This document shows, piece by piece, positions 22,387 through 33,064 of a stretch of DNA of 64,000 nucleotides; positions within the stretch are counted from its first letter, which is position 1, and the number at the start of each line of letters is the position of its first letter. Made by a program: the position numbers and the translations under genes. The notes under the pieces were generated by a model that saw only the letters and a program-made list of their open reading frames with translations, made no database searches and was not told the DNA's origin. The stretch is from Diphasiastrum complanatum (Eukaryota; Streptophyta; Lycopodiopsida; Lycopodiales; Lycopodiaceae): positions 40,565,961 to 40,629,960 of the forward strand of contig CM055101.1 of NCBI GenBank assembly GCA_029204225.1, read 5' to 3'.

Positions 22387-23203
22387 AGTTAGAAATCAGA
22401 GCTGATCTGATTTGTATTTGATACAAGCTAAAAATGTGATGCTGTAATTATTGTACAGTTAATAAGATTTCCAGTATTTGGTTGTTACCGGGACTTGACC
22501 CACCATCGACATATCAGTCGGACACTCGTCTCGTAGCCCGACTACTTGGATTAGCCGAGTAGCACGTAGGGAAATTAGCCTATATAGTGCATTTATGACG
22601 ACATTTGCTATACTCAAGGCCATGTCTTGAGTTTGTCAGTCTTTTAGCCCATGTTGGGCCTATTAGTTAGACAGGTGCCTATTTCAGTGTTTTGACACTT
22701 GTCAAGCCCATGCATGTTGGGGCTTCTACTATATGCACAGTTTTCTCTTTGTAATCAATAACTTTTGTTGTGACATCTTTGAGAGCTTGTGAGGAGTGGT
22801 TATGGTGATTGATTAATGTGATCTGCATATTGCACTAGATAGTATCAGAATTTTAACTTGGTATCAGAGCAACAAGGTGTTGCAAGTATGCATGATCCGA
22901 TGGAGCCATCGTCGGCGTCTTTCACCAAGAAAAACGACATGAGAAGCATCTCAGAAGAGAGGACTCCATACGGGATATTGGCAGTCCGGATGGCAAGAGG
23001 CAACAAAGTTCCTTCGATCGGAGTTTCGAGGAAGTGATCAGAATGATCTTCGTAAGGGAAATTCATTGAAGAATTTCGAAAAAACTTGCAGTTTTGGTGG
23101 TTTCGGGGAAATCATCGGTGTTGGCTACGTAATTCACTGTGTGGATAGCCGTTTGGATCAACAAGGCTTGCAAAGGATTCACAAAGAGCAGTGACAGAGA
23201 GGC
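22387..23203 (+). mobile_element. Family-B element, copy 2 (5' part)
   Basis: A full LTR (22387-22858, start mutated from TG to AG), an iMet primer site (TGGTATCAGAGC, 22859-22870), then about 340 bp of internal sequence matching 33078-33410 of copy 3. A short start-like frame (ATG at 22889: MHDPMEPSSASFTKKND) is partly shared with copy 3 but stops after 50 codons. The Gypsy/Copia composite follows; the exact junction is uncertain by tens of bases because weak family-B similarity continues past 23200. Confidence 0.8.
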
Positions 23204-23728
23204 TGTTACATACTCATAAGGGTACGCAACATGAAACCTGAGGTGACGGTCTCAGTTATGGGACGGAATGCTGATCTGGAGCTATAGGTCTTTTGGGTGC
23301 CATGTGTCAATGTCTTATTGGCACGCGGTGACTCATTGTTATGGACCTGCATCAGTGTGCACAACTGCTGCGTGTCATTGGTCATGCGTGACTCCTATGG
23401 ACGGAGATGACCCGCCTGGACTATGTATATAGAGGTGGATCTCCACGAGCTTGGCATTCATCCTCTCCTGAAGAATGAAGAGCTCTTCCACTGGTGGTTA
23501 GGTCAGGACGAGTATCTAGGTCTCAAGATGTAGGTAGGCGAGGGTCGAGAGTAAGGTATGGTGGTATGGGACACCATGGCTTACATGAGATCCGAGCTTG
23601 CTTGATGGTGGTCTGTTGCTCCAGTGCACGGGGGTGAGGTGGCAGTACCTCTATGGTTGGGTGGTAACGTAGCGTTCGTCACCTATTTGTGCTTTAGCAA
23701 TGACCGGCACGATGATGAGATTCTAATA
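23204..23728 (+). repeat. Gypsy 5' LTR
   Basis: 23415-23728 aligns with 59702-60022 (shared GGACTATGTATATA, GGGACACCATGGCTTA and GTACCTCTATGG blocks). It ends TTCTAATA, with TTCTAACA in the other copy, two bases before the primer site. The start at TGTTACATAC (23204) is a guess from the TG...CA rule. Confidence 0.7.
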
Positions 23729-23730
23729 GT

Positions 23731-23743
23731 TGGTATCAGAGCC
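23731..23743 (+). other. Primer-binding site of the Gypsy part
   Basis: TGGTATCAGAGCC, complementary to initiator methionine tRNA, two bases after the LTR end. Confidence 0.88.
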
Positions 23744-24692
23744 ACCGATCATTGTGAAGAAGGTGCAATTGATCTAACTTATGTTTTTGGTTGGTTTAAG
23801 CTTTTAGTTGATGTTTTTGAAGCTTTTTTGACTTTGTTGAATCAAACTGAATAACTTTGCTTTTTGGTTTGTCTCAATCCGAGGTTGTTTTGATTGAAAA
23901 CGAACTACCTTTGCTAGCTATGGTGGTAGTAGTCGGTTTTTTTGAATTTTTACGGTTTTAAAAAACTTCAAAAGCCGATTTTGTTTTTTGGCCTTATTTT
24001 AGGACTTGGAAGTCGAATTTTTTTTTGGATTCAGACATTTTGCCTAATGCAAAAAAAATTCTGAAAAAAAAAAACTGCGCCGGGCTCCTACACGCACGTG
24101 GCCATACGGTTTTTGACAACTTCTTTGATTCTCAAGCGGACAGGCAGCCATAGGCAGCAACTTAGTTGTTGGGGGAGAGGAGTTAAGAATCTCCATAATT
24201 CCATCTTCTTGTACTTTTCAAAAGTACTTGTGATGTGATGTTGCAAAAAGTCTTAGACTTAGTCAAAACAAAGCTTTTCAAGAAACGAAAAGTAGACTGT
24301 CTACTCAAAGTTTTGTAACCTTTTAAAGCCTTCGCTATTTAACTTTGTAAGCTTGAAACTAGTAAAGTTTATGATTAAACTATTATGTACTTTACAGGTA
24401 CATGTTAAAATTATAAGCTGAGTTTCAAAGTTTTAAAATGAACTTTGAGTTTAAAAGTTAATTTTGCAAACTTTCAAAGACATAAAGCTATTGTTGAGGT
24501 GCTTGCTAGGTGGTGACCATAAGGCCCGCCACCCAACAAGGCATTTTTGGAAGGAAAAGAAATGGGATGGGGATAAAGGCTCCATTTTCAACATTGAGGT
24601 GTTTATTGTGGCTTAGTCTCCTTGAGTAGTGGTCTCAAGTTCTCTAAGTCCTTTTGTTGCGAAGTCCTTGCAGTTTTTTATTTGCCTCTACT
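23744..24692 (+). other. Gypsy leader, non-coding
   Basis: T-rich and A-rich DNA between the primer site and the gag ATG at 24693. It includes long T and A runs (23935-24080). A short frame (23624-23854) crosses the LTR boundary and has no domain. Confidence 0.5.
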
Positions 24693-26513
24693 ATGCCCTC
24701 GGGTGAAGGACCGTCTTCACCACCTCCTCCTCCTGATGTAGACACTAACCAGCTTGTATAGGCTCTAAATCTGCTGCAAAACCAAATTTTAGAAATGCAG
24801 GCCAATCACGGCCGAACAAGAGTGGCGTTCTTTGACGCACTCGCGATCTACTGGTGTTTATCCAATGTTCAATCCAGAATTCTTTTCTTAGATGCCTATA
24901 TCCAGGAATTCTAGGAAAATTTGCCCCGATTTGCCTCGCGAATCGATCCTATCCTGTTGAAGTTACATTTTATCTTGGGGATTCAAAAAGAATTTCAGCT
25001 AGAAGTGCAGCGTAACCAACCGCTAACAATTGAAGATGCGGTTCGCTTTGCAAAAATCTTTGATGACACCGATTTTGCCTCTCGCAAGGAGCAAACTTTG
25101 CCCAAGGCTGAGCAGAAAGAAAAGAAAATTTTCAAGAAGCGGGGCAGAGACAAGACGGCGGACACCGGTTCCCAAGGCAAGAAAAAGCGCGTCAAATTGG
25201 ATCGCACAAACTATGACAAGGCGAGAACCGGCGGGTTGTGCTTCTCCTGCTTGAAAAAAAGGCATCTTTCAAAAGATTGCCCGAAGAAAAAACAAAAGAA
25301 ATCTGGCGGGCAACCGAAAACTTTTAAAGCGCCAGGTGATTCTATATTTTCTTTTGTTGATTTATCCTTTAAGGATGACACTAGTTGCAAAAATTGTTGT
25401 TTTAATACATCTGTTTTTGGCCCCCACGATCTAATTTGTATGAATGGAATCATAGGACGCCAAGCTGTGACTATTCTTTTCGATGATGGTTCCACACATA
25501 ACTTCATAAATGATAAACTGGTGCAGAAGCTCAGGGCAGCTACCGCGCCAAGTAATCACTTGTACGTGGTGAAAATGGTGTCGGAAGAAGATCGGCAAGC
25601 TTGGAATCAACTTGTTCCTCAGCTGCCGCTTCAGATCCAAGATTATGTTGAACCGCTAGATTTTCATATTATGAACTTGGATAGCGTAGACATAATCTTA
25701 GGAAAAGAATGGTTTTATTCTAAAAATGAGTCTTTAAGAAAGGATTATGTTACTCATAGTATTTCCCTTTTTCATAAGGGCTCGTTGGTTGAGCTAAAAG
25801 GCGATGTAAATAGGCCTTATGATCCTTTGGTTTATGCTTTAGAAGTTGTACAATATTTGAAAGATTCTGGTAATAAAGTTTATCTTTGTTTTTTGAAAGA
25901 TGAAATTTATGTGGATGATCATGCAGTCCATAGTCTAAATATTGATTTATCGCATTTGTCGTTGAATGTGCCTGTAAATAATCCCTTAAGTGTCAACTCA
26001 CCTGAAGGAATCATATTTAACAAACTTAGGCAAGAATATAGTGATGTTTTTCTTGATAAACTCCTTGATGGCCTACCTTCCCAAAGGAGTGTTGACCATC
26101 AGATAGAGTTGCTTCCTGAAAGCCAACCTGTATCTCTTTTTCCATACAAGGTTAGCATCAAGGAAGAGGATGAAATTTTTAAGCAGTTGCAAGAACTCCT
26201 TAGGATGGGCCATATTCGGCCTAGTAAGTCCCCTTGGGGAGCACCAATCCTTTTGGTTAGTAAAAAGGATGACGACACACATTTGTGTGGTGACTTTAAA
26301 AAGTTAAATGATTTAACCATCAAGAACATATATCCCTTACCTAGGATGGATGATCTTATGGATCGTTTGAATGGAGCTAAATATTTCTGCAAGATTGATC
26401 TTAGATCAGGTTATCATCAGATAAGCATTAGGAATGAAGACGTTCCTAAGACTGAATTTCGATCCAAGTATGGCCATTATGAGTTTTTAGTGTTACCTTT
26501 TGGACTCACTTGA
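24693..26513 (+). pseudogene. Gypsy-2 gag, protease and start of reverse transcriptase
   Basis: ATG 24693 (MPSGEGPSSPPPPPDVD) reads to a stop at 24759. Gag continues with stops (24912) and appears shortened. From 24921 a 530-codon frame is open: gag C-terminus ([13 protein letters not shown]), one CCHC zinc knuckle ([14 protein letters not shown], arginine in place of the usual glycine), then the protease with [10 protein letters not shown], where family members have DSG or DTG. Reverse transcriptase starts at about 26200 ([14 protein letters not shown]), with [14 protein letters not shown], the first catalytic aspartate in [12 protein letters not shown] (about 26386) and LVLPFGLT before the stop at 26511. 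Confidence 0.9.
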
Positions 26514-27105
26514 ATGCGCCTACCACTTTCCAGTAAATGATGAACGATATTCTTCGTCCATATCTAGGAAAGTTTGTGGTAGTGTATTTGGACAACATAT
26601 TGATTTATAGTCGGACCCTTGAGGAGCATGAAGAGCATCTTTGTAATGTCTTGGATCTTCTAAGGCAAGAAAAGCTCTATGCTAAGTCGAAATGTGAGTT
26701 CTTCCAGACTAAACTCAAATACCTGGGCCATGTCATATCGGACAAAGGTCTTGAAATTGATTATGACAAAGTCCATAAGGTACGAGAATGGCCGAGACCT
26801 CTGATAATTCGTGATGTGAAATCCTTTTTGGGCTTCATAGAATTCTTTCACATATTCATTCTGGACTATGCCTTAATAGCATTGCCCTTGACGAACGTTC
26901 TTAAGGGGGCGAAGAAAAAATGTAGTCGCAGAAAAAGTCCATTGATAACATGGACTGATGAAATGAATGAGAGTTTTGAGACTCTCAAGCGCTGTGTTTC
27001 TACGGCTCCAATTTTACACATTGGCGATCCTAACCGACCCTTTGTAGTTGATACATATGCTAGCAACTTTGCTGTAGGAGTGGTCTTTTATCAAGACGGT
27101 AGACA
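26514..27105 (+). pseudogene. Gypsy-2 reverse transcriptase second half, RNase H start
   Basis: After stops at 26511 and 26534 the frame reopens at 26537. The catalytic box is VYLDNILIYS (about 26581): the second aspartate of the YxDD motif is asparagine, which should abolish polymerase activity. Further motifs are LRQEKLYAKSKCEFF, YLGHVISDKG, KSFLGFIEFFH and the RNase H start at FVVDTYASNFAVG (about 27040). A frameshift near 27100 moves RNase H into the frame of the composite ORF. Confidence 0.88.
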
Positions 27106-28941
27106 GTGGCTTTTGAAAGCAAGAAGCTGGATCCTGCTCAGACTAGGTATTCTACCTATGAGAAGGAACTTTTTACAGTCATTCATGCATTAAAAATCTG
27201 GAGGCATTATCTTTATGGTGCCAGATTTATGGTAATGACTGATCACCAATCCCTTAAGTATATTTGTGATGCCAAGGACCTTCGTGGCCGTAAGGCTAGA
27301 TGGTCGGAACTCATTCAGGAGTTTGTGTTCGACATTAAGTATCATAAAGGTACGTCGAACTGTGTTGCCGATGCCTTGAGCCAGATTGGAGAGGTTAATC
27401 GGTTATGTTTTGCTGAGATCCAATCTGATTTGTATCTTTCACTACAGGATCTTTGTCGAACCGATAGGTTTTTTGGTCGCATCCACAGGCATGATACATG
27501 GGAGTTGGTTGATCTACCACTTGAAAAGAAACCCATTGACAACAAATGGGTGTTTAGAACAAAGTTTCATGCGGATGGCACGATAGCAAAGCATAAGGCA
27601 CGCCTAGTAGTGAAGGATTATGAGCAAAATAAGGGAATTGACTATGAAGAGACATTTGCTCCAGTGGCTAAGTGGACTACGCTACGTCTTATCATTGCCT
27701 TAGCATCTCATTTTGGGTGGAAGATCCATCAAATGGATGTGAAGTCCGCATTTTTGAATAGTGACTTAGAGGAAGAAGTTTACATGGTCCAACCGCAGGG
27801 CTTCATGGCAAAAGGACAAGAACATAAGGTATGCAAGCTATGCAAAGCACTTGATGGCCTTAAGCAAGCTCCACGCGCATGGTATGGATGCATTGACAAT
27901 TACTTTCTTTCTCATGAGTTTGTAAGAACAAATTTAGATCCAAATATTTATGTTCTTATAAACGAAGATAGCATTGCCTTGATTGTATTTTATGTTGATG
28001 ATATCATTATCACGGGCAATGATGAGAACCTCACTCGTTCTATCAAAGCCAACTTATGCAAGCAGTTTGAGATGACAGATTTAGATATTATGCACTATTG
28101 CTTGGGTGTCGAAGTATGGCAAACTTGCAACGATATCAGGTTATGTCAAAACAAGTATGTGCGCGAGGTATTGCGGAGATTTCGCATGACAGAGTGCAAA
28201 CCTTCCATCACCCCTTGCGAAGCTGGCAAGAAATTATCTCGTATTGATGATAGTGCACATGTTGACACTACTCTATTTCGTCAACTAGATGGGAGCTTGA
28301 TATATCTTACGACTACATGTCCTGATGTCTGCTATGCTGTAAGTTTGATTAGCCAATTCATGTCATCACCCACTATGGACCATTGGAAAGCTGCAAAAAG
28401 GATTTTGAGGTATGTGAAAGGTACACCTAACCTTGGCCTAATCTACAAAAGACAAAGTGTTTTACCTAAGTTGCAAGGTTATGTTGATGCTGATTGGACA
28501 GGAAGTATAGATGATAGAAAGTCAACAACAGGTTATGCCTTCAATTTTGGTAGCGGTTGTTTTTCATGGTCTAGCAAGAAGCAAGATACTATTTCTCTTT
28601 CTTCTACAGAAGCCGAATATAAAACGTTAAGTTCTGCTACCCAAGAAGCTGTTTGGCTACGTAAGTTGTTATGTGAGATTGGCATGAAACAAGTAGATCC
28701 TACTATTATTTTCTGTGACAGTCAAAGTGGAATAGAATTGGCTATGAATCTTATCTTTCACGCAAGGACAAAACATATTGAGGTAAAATATCACTTTGTG
28801 CGTGAGAAGCTACAATCTGAATATATAAGTATTGTACATTGTTCTACGTTGTTACAAGTTGCTGATATATTTACGAGAGCTTTAAGTAAAGAAAAGTTTG
28901 AGACTTTTAGAGCCAAACTTGGCTTAGATCTGGTTATGTAA
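27106..28941 (+). pseudogene. 611-codon Gypsy RNase H-Copia RT-RNase H fusion frame
   Basis: A single uninterrupted frame. Residues 1 to about 126 are the Gypsy RNase H and linker (AFESKKLDPAQTRYSTYEKE, MTDHQSLKY, LRGRKARWSELIQEF, LCRTDRFFGRI). The Gypsy-1 copy at 3.4 kb matches up to the codons for RTD.FF.RI, near 27482. From there the frame is Copia: WELVDLPLEKKP, KARLVVKDYEQNKGIDYEETF, QMDVKSAFLN, GLKQAPRAWY, intact catalytic FYVDDIIITGND (about 27988), LGVEVWQT, DADWTGSIDDRKSTTGY, STEAEY, ARTKHIEVKYHFVREKL and DIFTRALSKEKF, ending at 28941. No ATG lies at the start of the frame, so a protein would need the upstream gag-pol, which is broken. The 486 Copia codons are unusually free of stops for this window. 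Confidence 0.88.
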
Positions 28942-29017
28942 AAAGCCTTTACTTGTAATACTATCATGAAGGTATGTTCCATGAATAGAGTAAACTCTAA
29001 AATAAAGAGAGACGTTG

Positions 29018-29317
29018 ATCATTGAGGGAGAGAGTTAAAATAACAATGATCGATTTATATAGTACTTTCTTATTTCGACGGCACCACGTGTGCTCAATTC
29101 TAGAATTATCGGGCCATATTTCTTTTATGTGCCCTTTGAGTGCCTGTTAAGTAACTTTATCTTTGTACTTACTTATTAGTTGAATATACAGTTTGTGGAG
29201 AGCAATTCTGTTGTCTTGTCTTGTTGCACTTGATGTTGTGCTGTGGTGATTGATCCGGTCGGGTGTTTAAACTGTTTTCTTAACTAAAACTATGCTCCAA
29301 GCCGCTTTGCCCTAACA
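29018..29317 (+). repeat. Copia 3' purine tract and LTR (about 285 bp)
   Basis: The purine-rich TTGAGGGAGAG (29023-29033) follows the Copia stop by 80 bases. The LTR begins about 29033 as AGTTAAAATAAC (TG mutated to AG) and ends CCTAACA at 29317. No second copy of this LTR was found in the window, so the boundaries rest on the purine tract and end motif. Confidence 0.55.
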
Positions 29318-29319
29318 TC

Positions 29320-32300
29320 CTGTCCAATAAGCCCGGAAAGCTGATCCCCATCCAATCCCCATGCTCCAAGCACAAGAGTCTACAAAGGACTCAATGAATG
29401 AATGTACGCAAAACTCACCATAGGCTATACCTAAGTAGCTCGCCCACCTACCAGAGATATTGATGATGATCTGCTTGTCCTACATCCCATGTAGGTTCAA
29501 CTTTCCATGCTTTAGATCCACTATCGTGATAACTCACCCACGATCCATAGCATATCAGGTAGGATAGCTCCAGAACCTTGTACCCTGTACCATTTGATCA
29601 CCAAGTATCCATTACATGCTGATAGCTCCCAAGAATCTGTCCATCTGTAGTGCAACTAGACTCCAACTGGATCTAACCAAAAGCTGCATCTGGCTTACCA
29701 AATAATGATGGATAGAAACAACATGTGATGCCAACCTGGAGATCACTGTGCATATAAACATGCATCTCACCTGATCACTCGCCAAAGTATCAGCTGTCAC
29801 TCCCTTAGCAATCATCTCCATCCCTGTCGGCTTACAACCATGGGCTTGGTGGATCTACATCATGCCCTCTGGATATGTACCACCTCCAGGTACACTCCAT
29901 TCCATCTACCTCCAAGTAGCTTGACCCATCCCTAGGTCACCATACATGATGCACCAGTTGAAGATCATCATCCATACATCAAATGACATATCATACCTGA
30001 GCAACTGTAGCATCTCCTTGAGTGCCACCCCAATGGACTCGTCATCCACATACTATGCTCACCTGATGTCTCCGATCCTGGTCACCATCATGCTAGACAA
30101 GCGAAACTCCAAAGCATCATCTGCTCCACCTAGCTCCTAGCATCTGCTTGCTCTCCTTGGCTATGTGTCGCCCGACACTATGCCAACACAAGCATGTCCC
30201 TGAGTCGCCGCTCATGGAATCCCGAGACTGTTGTCTCCCTAATCGTACTGAGGTATATGGCTCTGAGTGACTTCCTCTATGCTTCCCCATGATCTGACCA
30301 CCTGAGAATCTGCACCGTGAAAATTCCAACACTTGTGCCAAGCCTAGACTCCAGCACATACAGCCAAATGCATAAAAGCTATAGGTAGCTTATCCATGCC
30401 CATGATGGTAGATGTCACCCCATCGATGCCAGTGTCCAAAACTGGCCCCATGTTGTAATGCCAACCTATACTCCCAAATGATCTCACCATGAAGTCCTCG
30501 CCATCAGTGTTTCCTCTAGTAGATCGCTAGCAAAACACTCACCACAGTGTTTGCTCACCGCAGTGCCCCTCCTTACCAGGTTGTGGGGTCGAAGATATCT
30601 CGTAGTATAACCCTCCCACGCGAGAGTTTTTGACCACTAGAACTGAAAATTTTGCTGTCTGCAAGGGTTCACCGGTACTTTCTCGTCTTTTTTTCACTGG
30701 GAACTCTCGCACAAGCACTTAGATCTGAAACTAACTCTCGCAGGCTTCTATGTGTCATGGTCTCACTGAGATGGAACTTCAGAGGGCTCTGCAAGAGTTC
30801 TTATGAAGATTTGAATTTTTTTGAAATTTTCCAGACTTTTACAATCTGCTTGGAACTAACTCTCACAGGCTTCTATGCAGGTCTGAGACAGTACCCTGGA
30901 GCTGCTGCCAGTCATGCAAGGATTGATTCTCACTGGTCTGGAGATATAAAAATCTGATGAGTTTTTTGGCTCTTTTTTCCTCCAAAATATAGATTGGTGT
31001 GTTTTTTGACTTATTTGGATGGTTGGTTAGGTTTTCAAGCCCTTAGAGGTTGTCAAGGGCCTCCTCTACCCTCTCACACCTCCTCCGCTAGCTGTGAACA
31101 GTCCAAACACAGAAAAATACAGAAAACCGATTCTAACTCCCACAAATCTACTTAAACTACTCTAAAAAACAAGAAAATAGCTAAAATGCAGCTAAACTAG
31201 TTAGTGGAAGCCTATCCCCGGCAACGGCGCAACTGTGGGGTCGAAGATCTCTCATAGTATAGCCCTCCTGCTTGTCAACAAGGGTTAGATCACTGGATAG
31301 GTTCCTAACTATGCATAGATGCTACATTTAGTTAATTTTCTACTTTCTCTCTTAACTCTACTCACCACTAACACTACTCTCCTTTCACTCTACTCCTCTA
31401 CACTAACATTCACAATGATTTGGGTGAAGGGAAGGGATAAAAAAGAAGAGGTTGAGAAGAGAAGAGAGAAAGAGAGAGAGATAGAGAGTGAGGGTGGAAG
31501 TTAGCTCAAATGCTCCTTATGCTTGCTAATGGAAAAACATTCACTATGGCAAACAATAAACATGGAAATAGAAAACAATGGAAAACACAATCAAGAGCAT
31601 TAGCAAGTAGTGAATAACAAATGAGGATGCTTCTCTTCCAAAAATGGTAGAGTTTCCTCCTTCTCATTAAGCATGGAAATAGTGTACAAATGGTGTCTTT
31701 TTATAAAATGGGGAAGGCCCTTGCCCCTCAATCCTATTGGCTAATATTCACAGTGATCCTATCCATTCATCTTGGACCCAACTTGATCCAAGGGTCCACA
31801 AAAAGTACATTAGAAATCACAAGATTCATGTGAGTCCCAATCTGGACCCAACTCTTAAAAGTAATCTCTAAGTTTAAAAATGACATTGGGCCTCTAGTTT
31901 TATTTTAATTCCAAGGCCCAAGTCAAGTTTATTTTATTTACAACTTTAATTGTGTGCTCATTGGATCATGGGCTTATACACGCAGGATGTCATGCCCTCG
32001 CAACACATTTTATTGGAGGATTTTATTTATTTACACTTTGTTGGGAATACCCCCAACACAGGTATCCCAATGCAATCCCTGATCACAAAGATCTGAGCAT
32101 CTACCTTGTAGTGCCCACCTGTATTCCCCCAAGCTAGCTCCAAGTTGCTCATGTGAATGGTTCCAAACCACTCCCTGAGAATACACTGAGATGTGAACTC
32201 CAAAGCCACCATCAAGTCCCTCACATGGCTGTGCATGCCAATATCCCTCCAAGTGACCCTGTGAGATCTTTCATGGCCCAAACCAAACGATCTGCACCTT

Positions 32301-32590
32301 GTTATCACTGAAATCTGCATCTTTGATGCAATCATGATATGGCAAATTGACTTGACTTACCCAAAATAGGCAGTTGAAGTGTATCTCTTGATAACAAACC
32401 TGATACACTACTCCACAACTAATTTGACTTGATCAAAATGACTGATCGACTGCAAAATCGCAAAATCATCACACTCACCACTTGCCAAGAGCATCCAAAG
32501 TGTGATTATTGACCCGTTCTTCATCCTCTATGTGTCCCACACATAGCTCATCCAATGCAAGTCCGCTATCTTGCCCAATGGCTTCCAACC
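29320..32590 (-). mobile_element. Family-B internal fragment, inverted
   Basis: Reverse complement of the internal region of copy 3: 32590 down to 32064 pairs with about 34665-35200, and 30581 down to 29320 with about 35200-36285. About 300 bp extra, or diverged, sequence lies near 30130-30520. It has no LTR of its own. The LTR element at 30582-32058 inserted into it. The right end stops about 8 bp before the LTR of copy 3. Confidence 0.85.
30582..32058 (-). mobile_element. Element E: short LTR element with 5-bp target duplication
   Basis: Starts TGTGGGGTC at 30582 and ends CCCAACA at 32058, with CAGGT on both sides (30577-30581 and 32059-32063) and uninterrupted family-B sequence outside. 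Minus strand: a 5' LTR of about 825 bp (32058-31234), a primer site (complement of TCCCCGGCAACGGCGCAA, 31214-31231; the TGGCGCCGTTGCCGGGGA type seen in plant Gypsy elements), about 570 bp of non-coding DNA, then only the last 60 bp or so of the 3' LTR (30582-30645). It encodes nothing recognisable, so it is a non-autonomous or deleted element. Confidence 0.8.
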
Positions 32591-32598
32591 CTCTTCAA

Positions 32599-33064
32599 AG
32601 TTAGAAATCAGTTTTGATCTGATTCATTAGTATAAGCTCTAAATGTGATGATGTAATTAATGCACAGTTTATTTGGTTTACTGTATATGGTTGTGATCGG
32701 GACGTGACCTGTTAGGATATATTGATCGGGCACTGATCCCGTAGCCGGCTACTTGGGTTAGCCGAGTAGCCACACATAGGAAGAATTAGCCCGTACAGAG
32801 TTATTTATAGTACTTGCTATACTTGGAGGCATGTCACAAGTTTGTCGGTCGAATTCGGCCATGTTGGGCCCGACCTTAGTTTGACAGGTGGTAGGCCAGT
32901 TTTAGGACACCTGCCTTTTTCATGCAGTTTGTACTCTATATGTACAGTGTTTCTTTGTAATCTATTAACTTTTGTTGTGCCATCTTTGAGAGCTTATGAG
33001 GAGTGGCTATGGTGATCGTGTGATGTGATCTGCATACTGCACTAAATTCTATCGGAGTTTCAAC
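32599..33064 (+). repeat. Family-B 5' LTR, copy 3
   Basis: Starts AGTTAGAAATCAG (TG mutated to AG, as in copies 2 and the 3' LTR) and ends TTTCAAC before the primer site. It contains the shared block GGCTACTTGGGTTAGCCGAG (about 32745). Confidence 0.88.

Larger units (their letters stand above)
23204..29317 (+). mobile_element. Composite Gypsy (5') / Copia (3') retrotransposon
   Basis: In order: Gypsy LTR (about 23204-23728), iMet primer site (23731-23742), leader, Gypsy gag, protease, reverse transcriptase and RNase H (24693-27480). Then, within one open frame, Copia reverse transcriptase and RNase H (27485-28941) and a Copia-type purine tract and LTR (29033-29317). There is no Gypsy integrase, no Copia gag/protease/integrase and no Gypsy 3' LTR. 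The Gypsy part matches the Gypsy-1 fragment at 3.4-4.9 kb up to the breakpoint. Whether this moved as one unit or arose by deletion between neighbours cannot be settled here; no target duplication is visible. Confidence 0.85.

Noticed and set aside
23624-23854. 76-codon frame across the Gypsy LTR/primer-site boundary
   Set aside because: It spans the LTR end and primer-binding site and has no domain; it is a chance frame in non-coding retrotransposon DNA.
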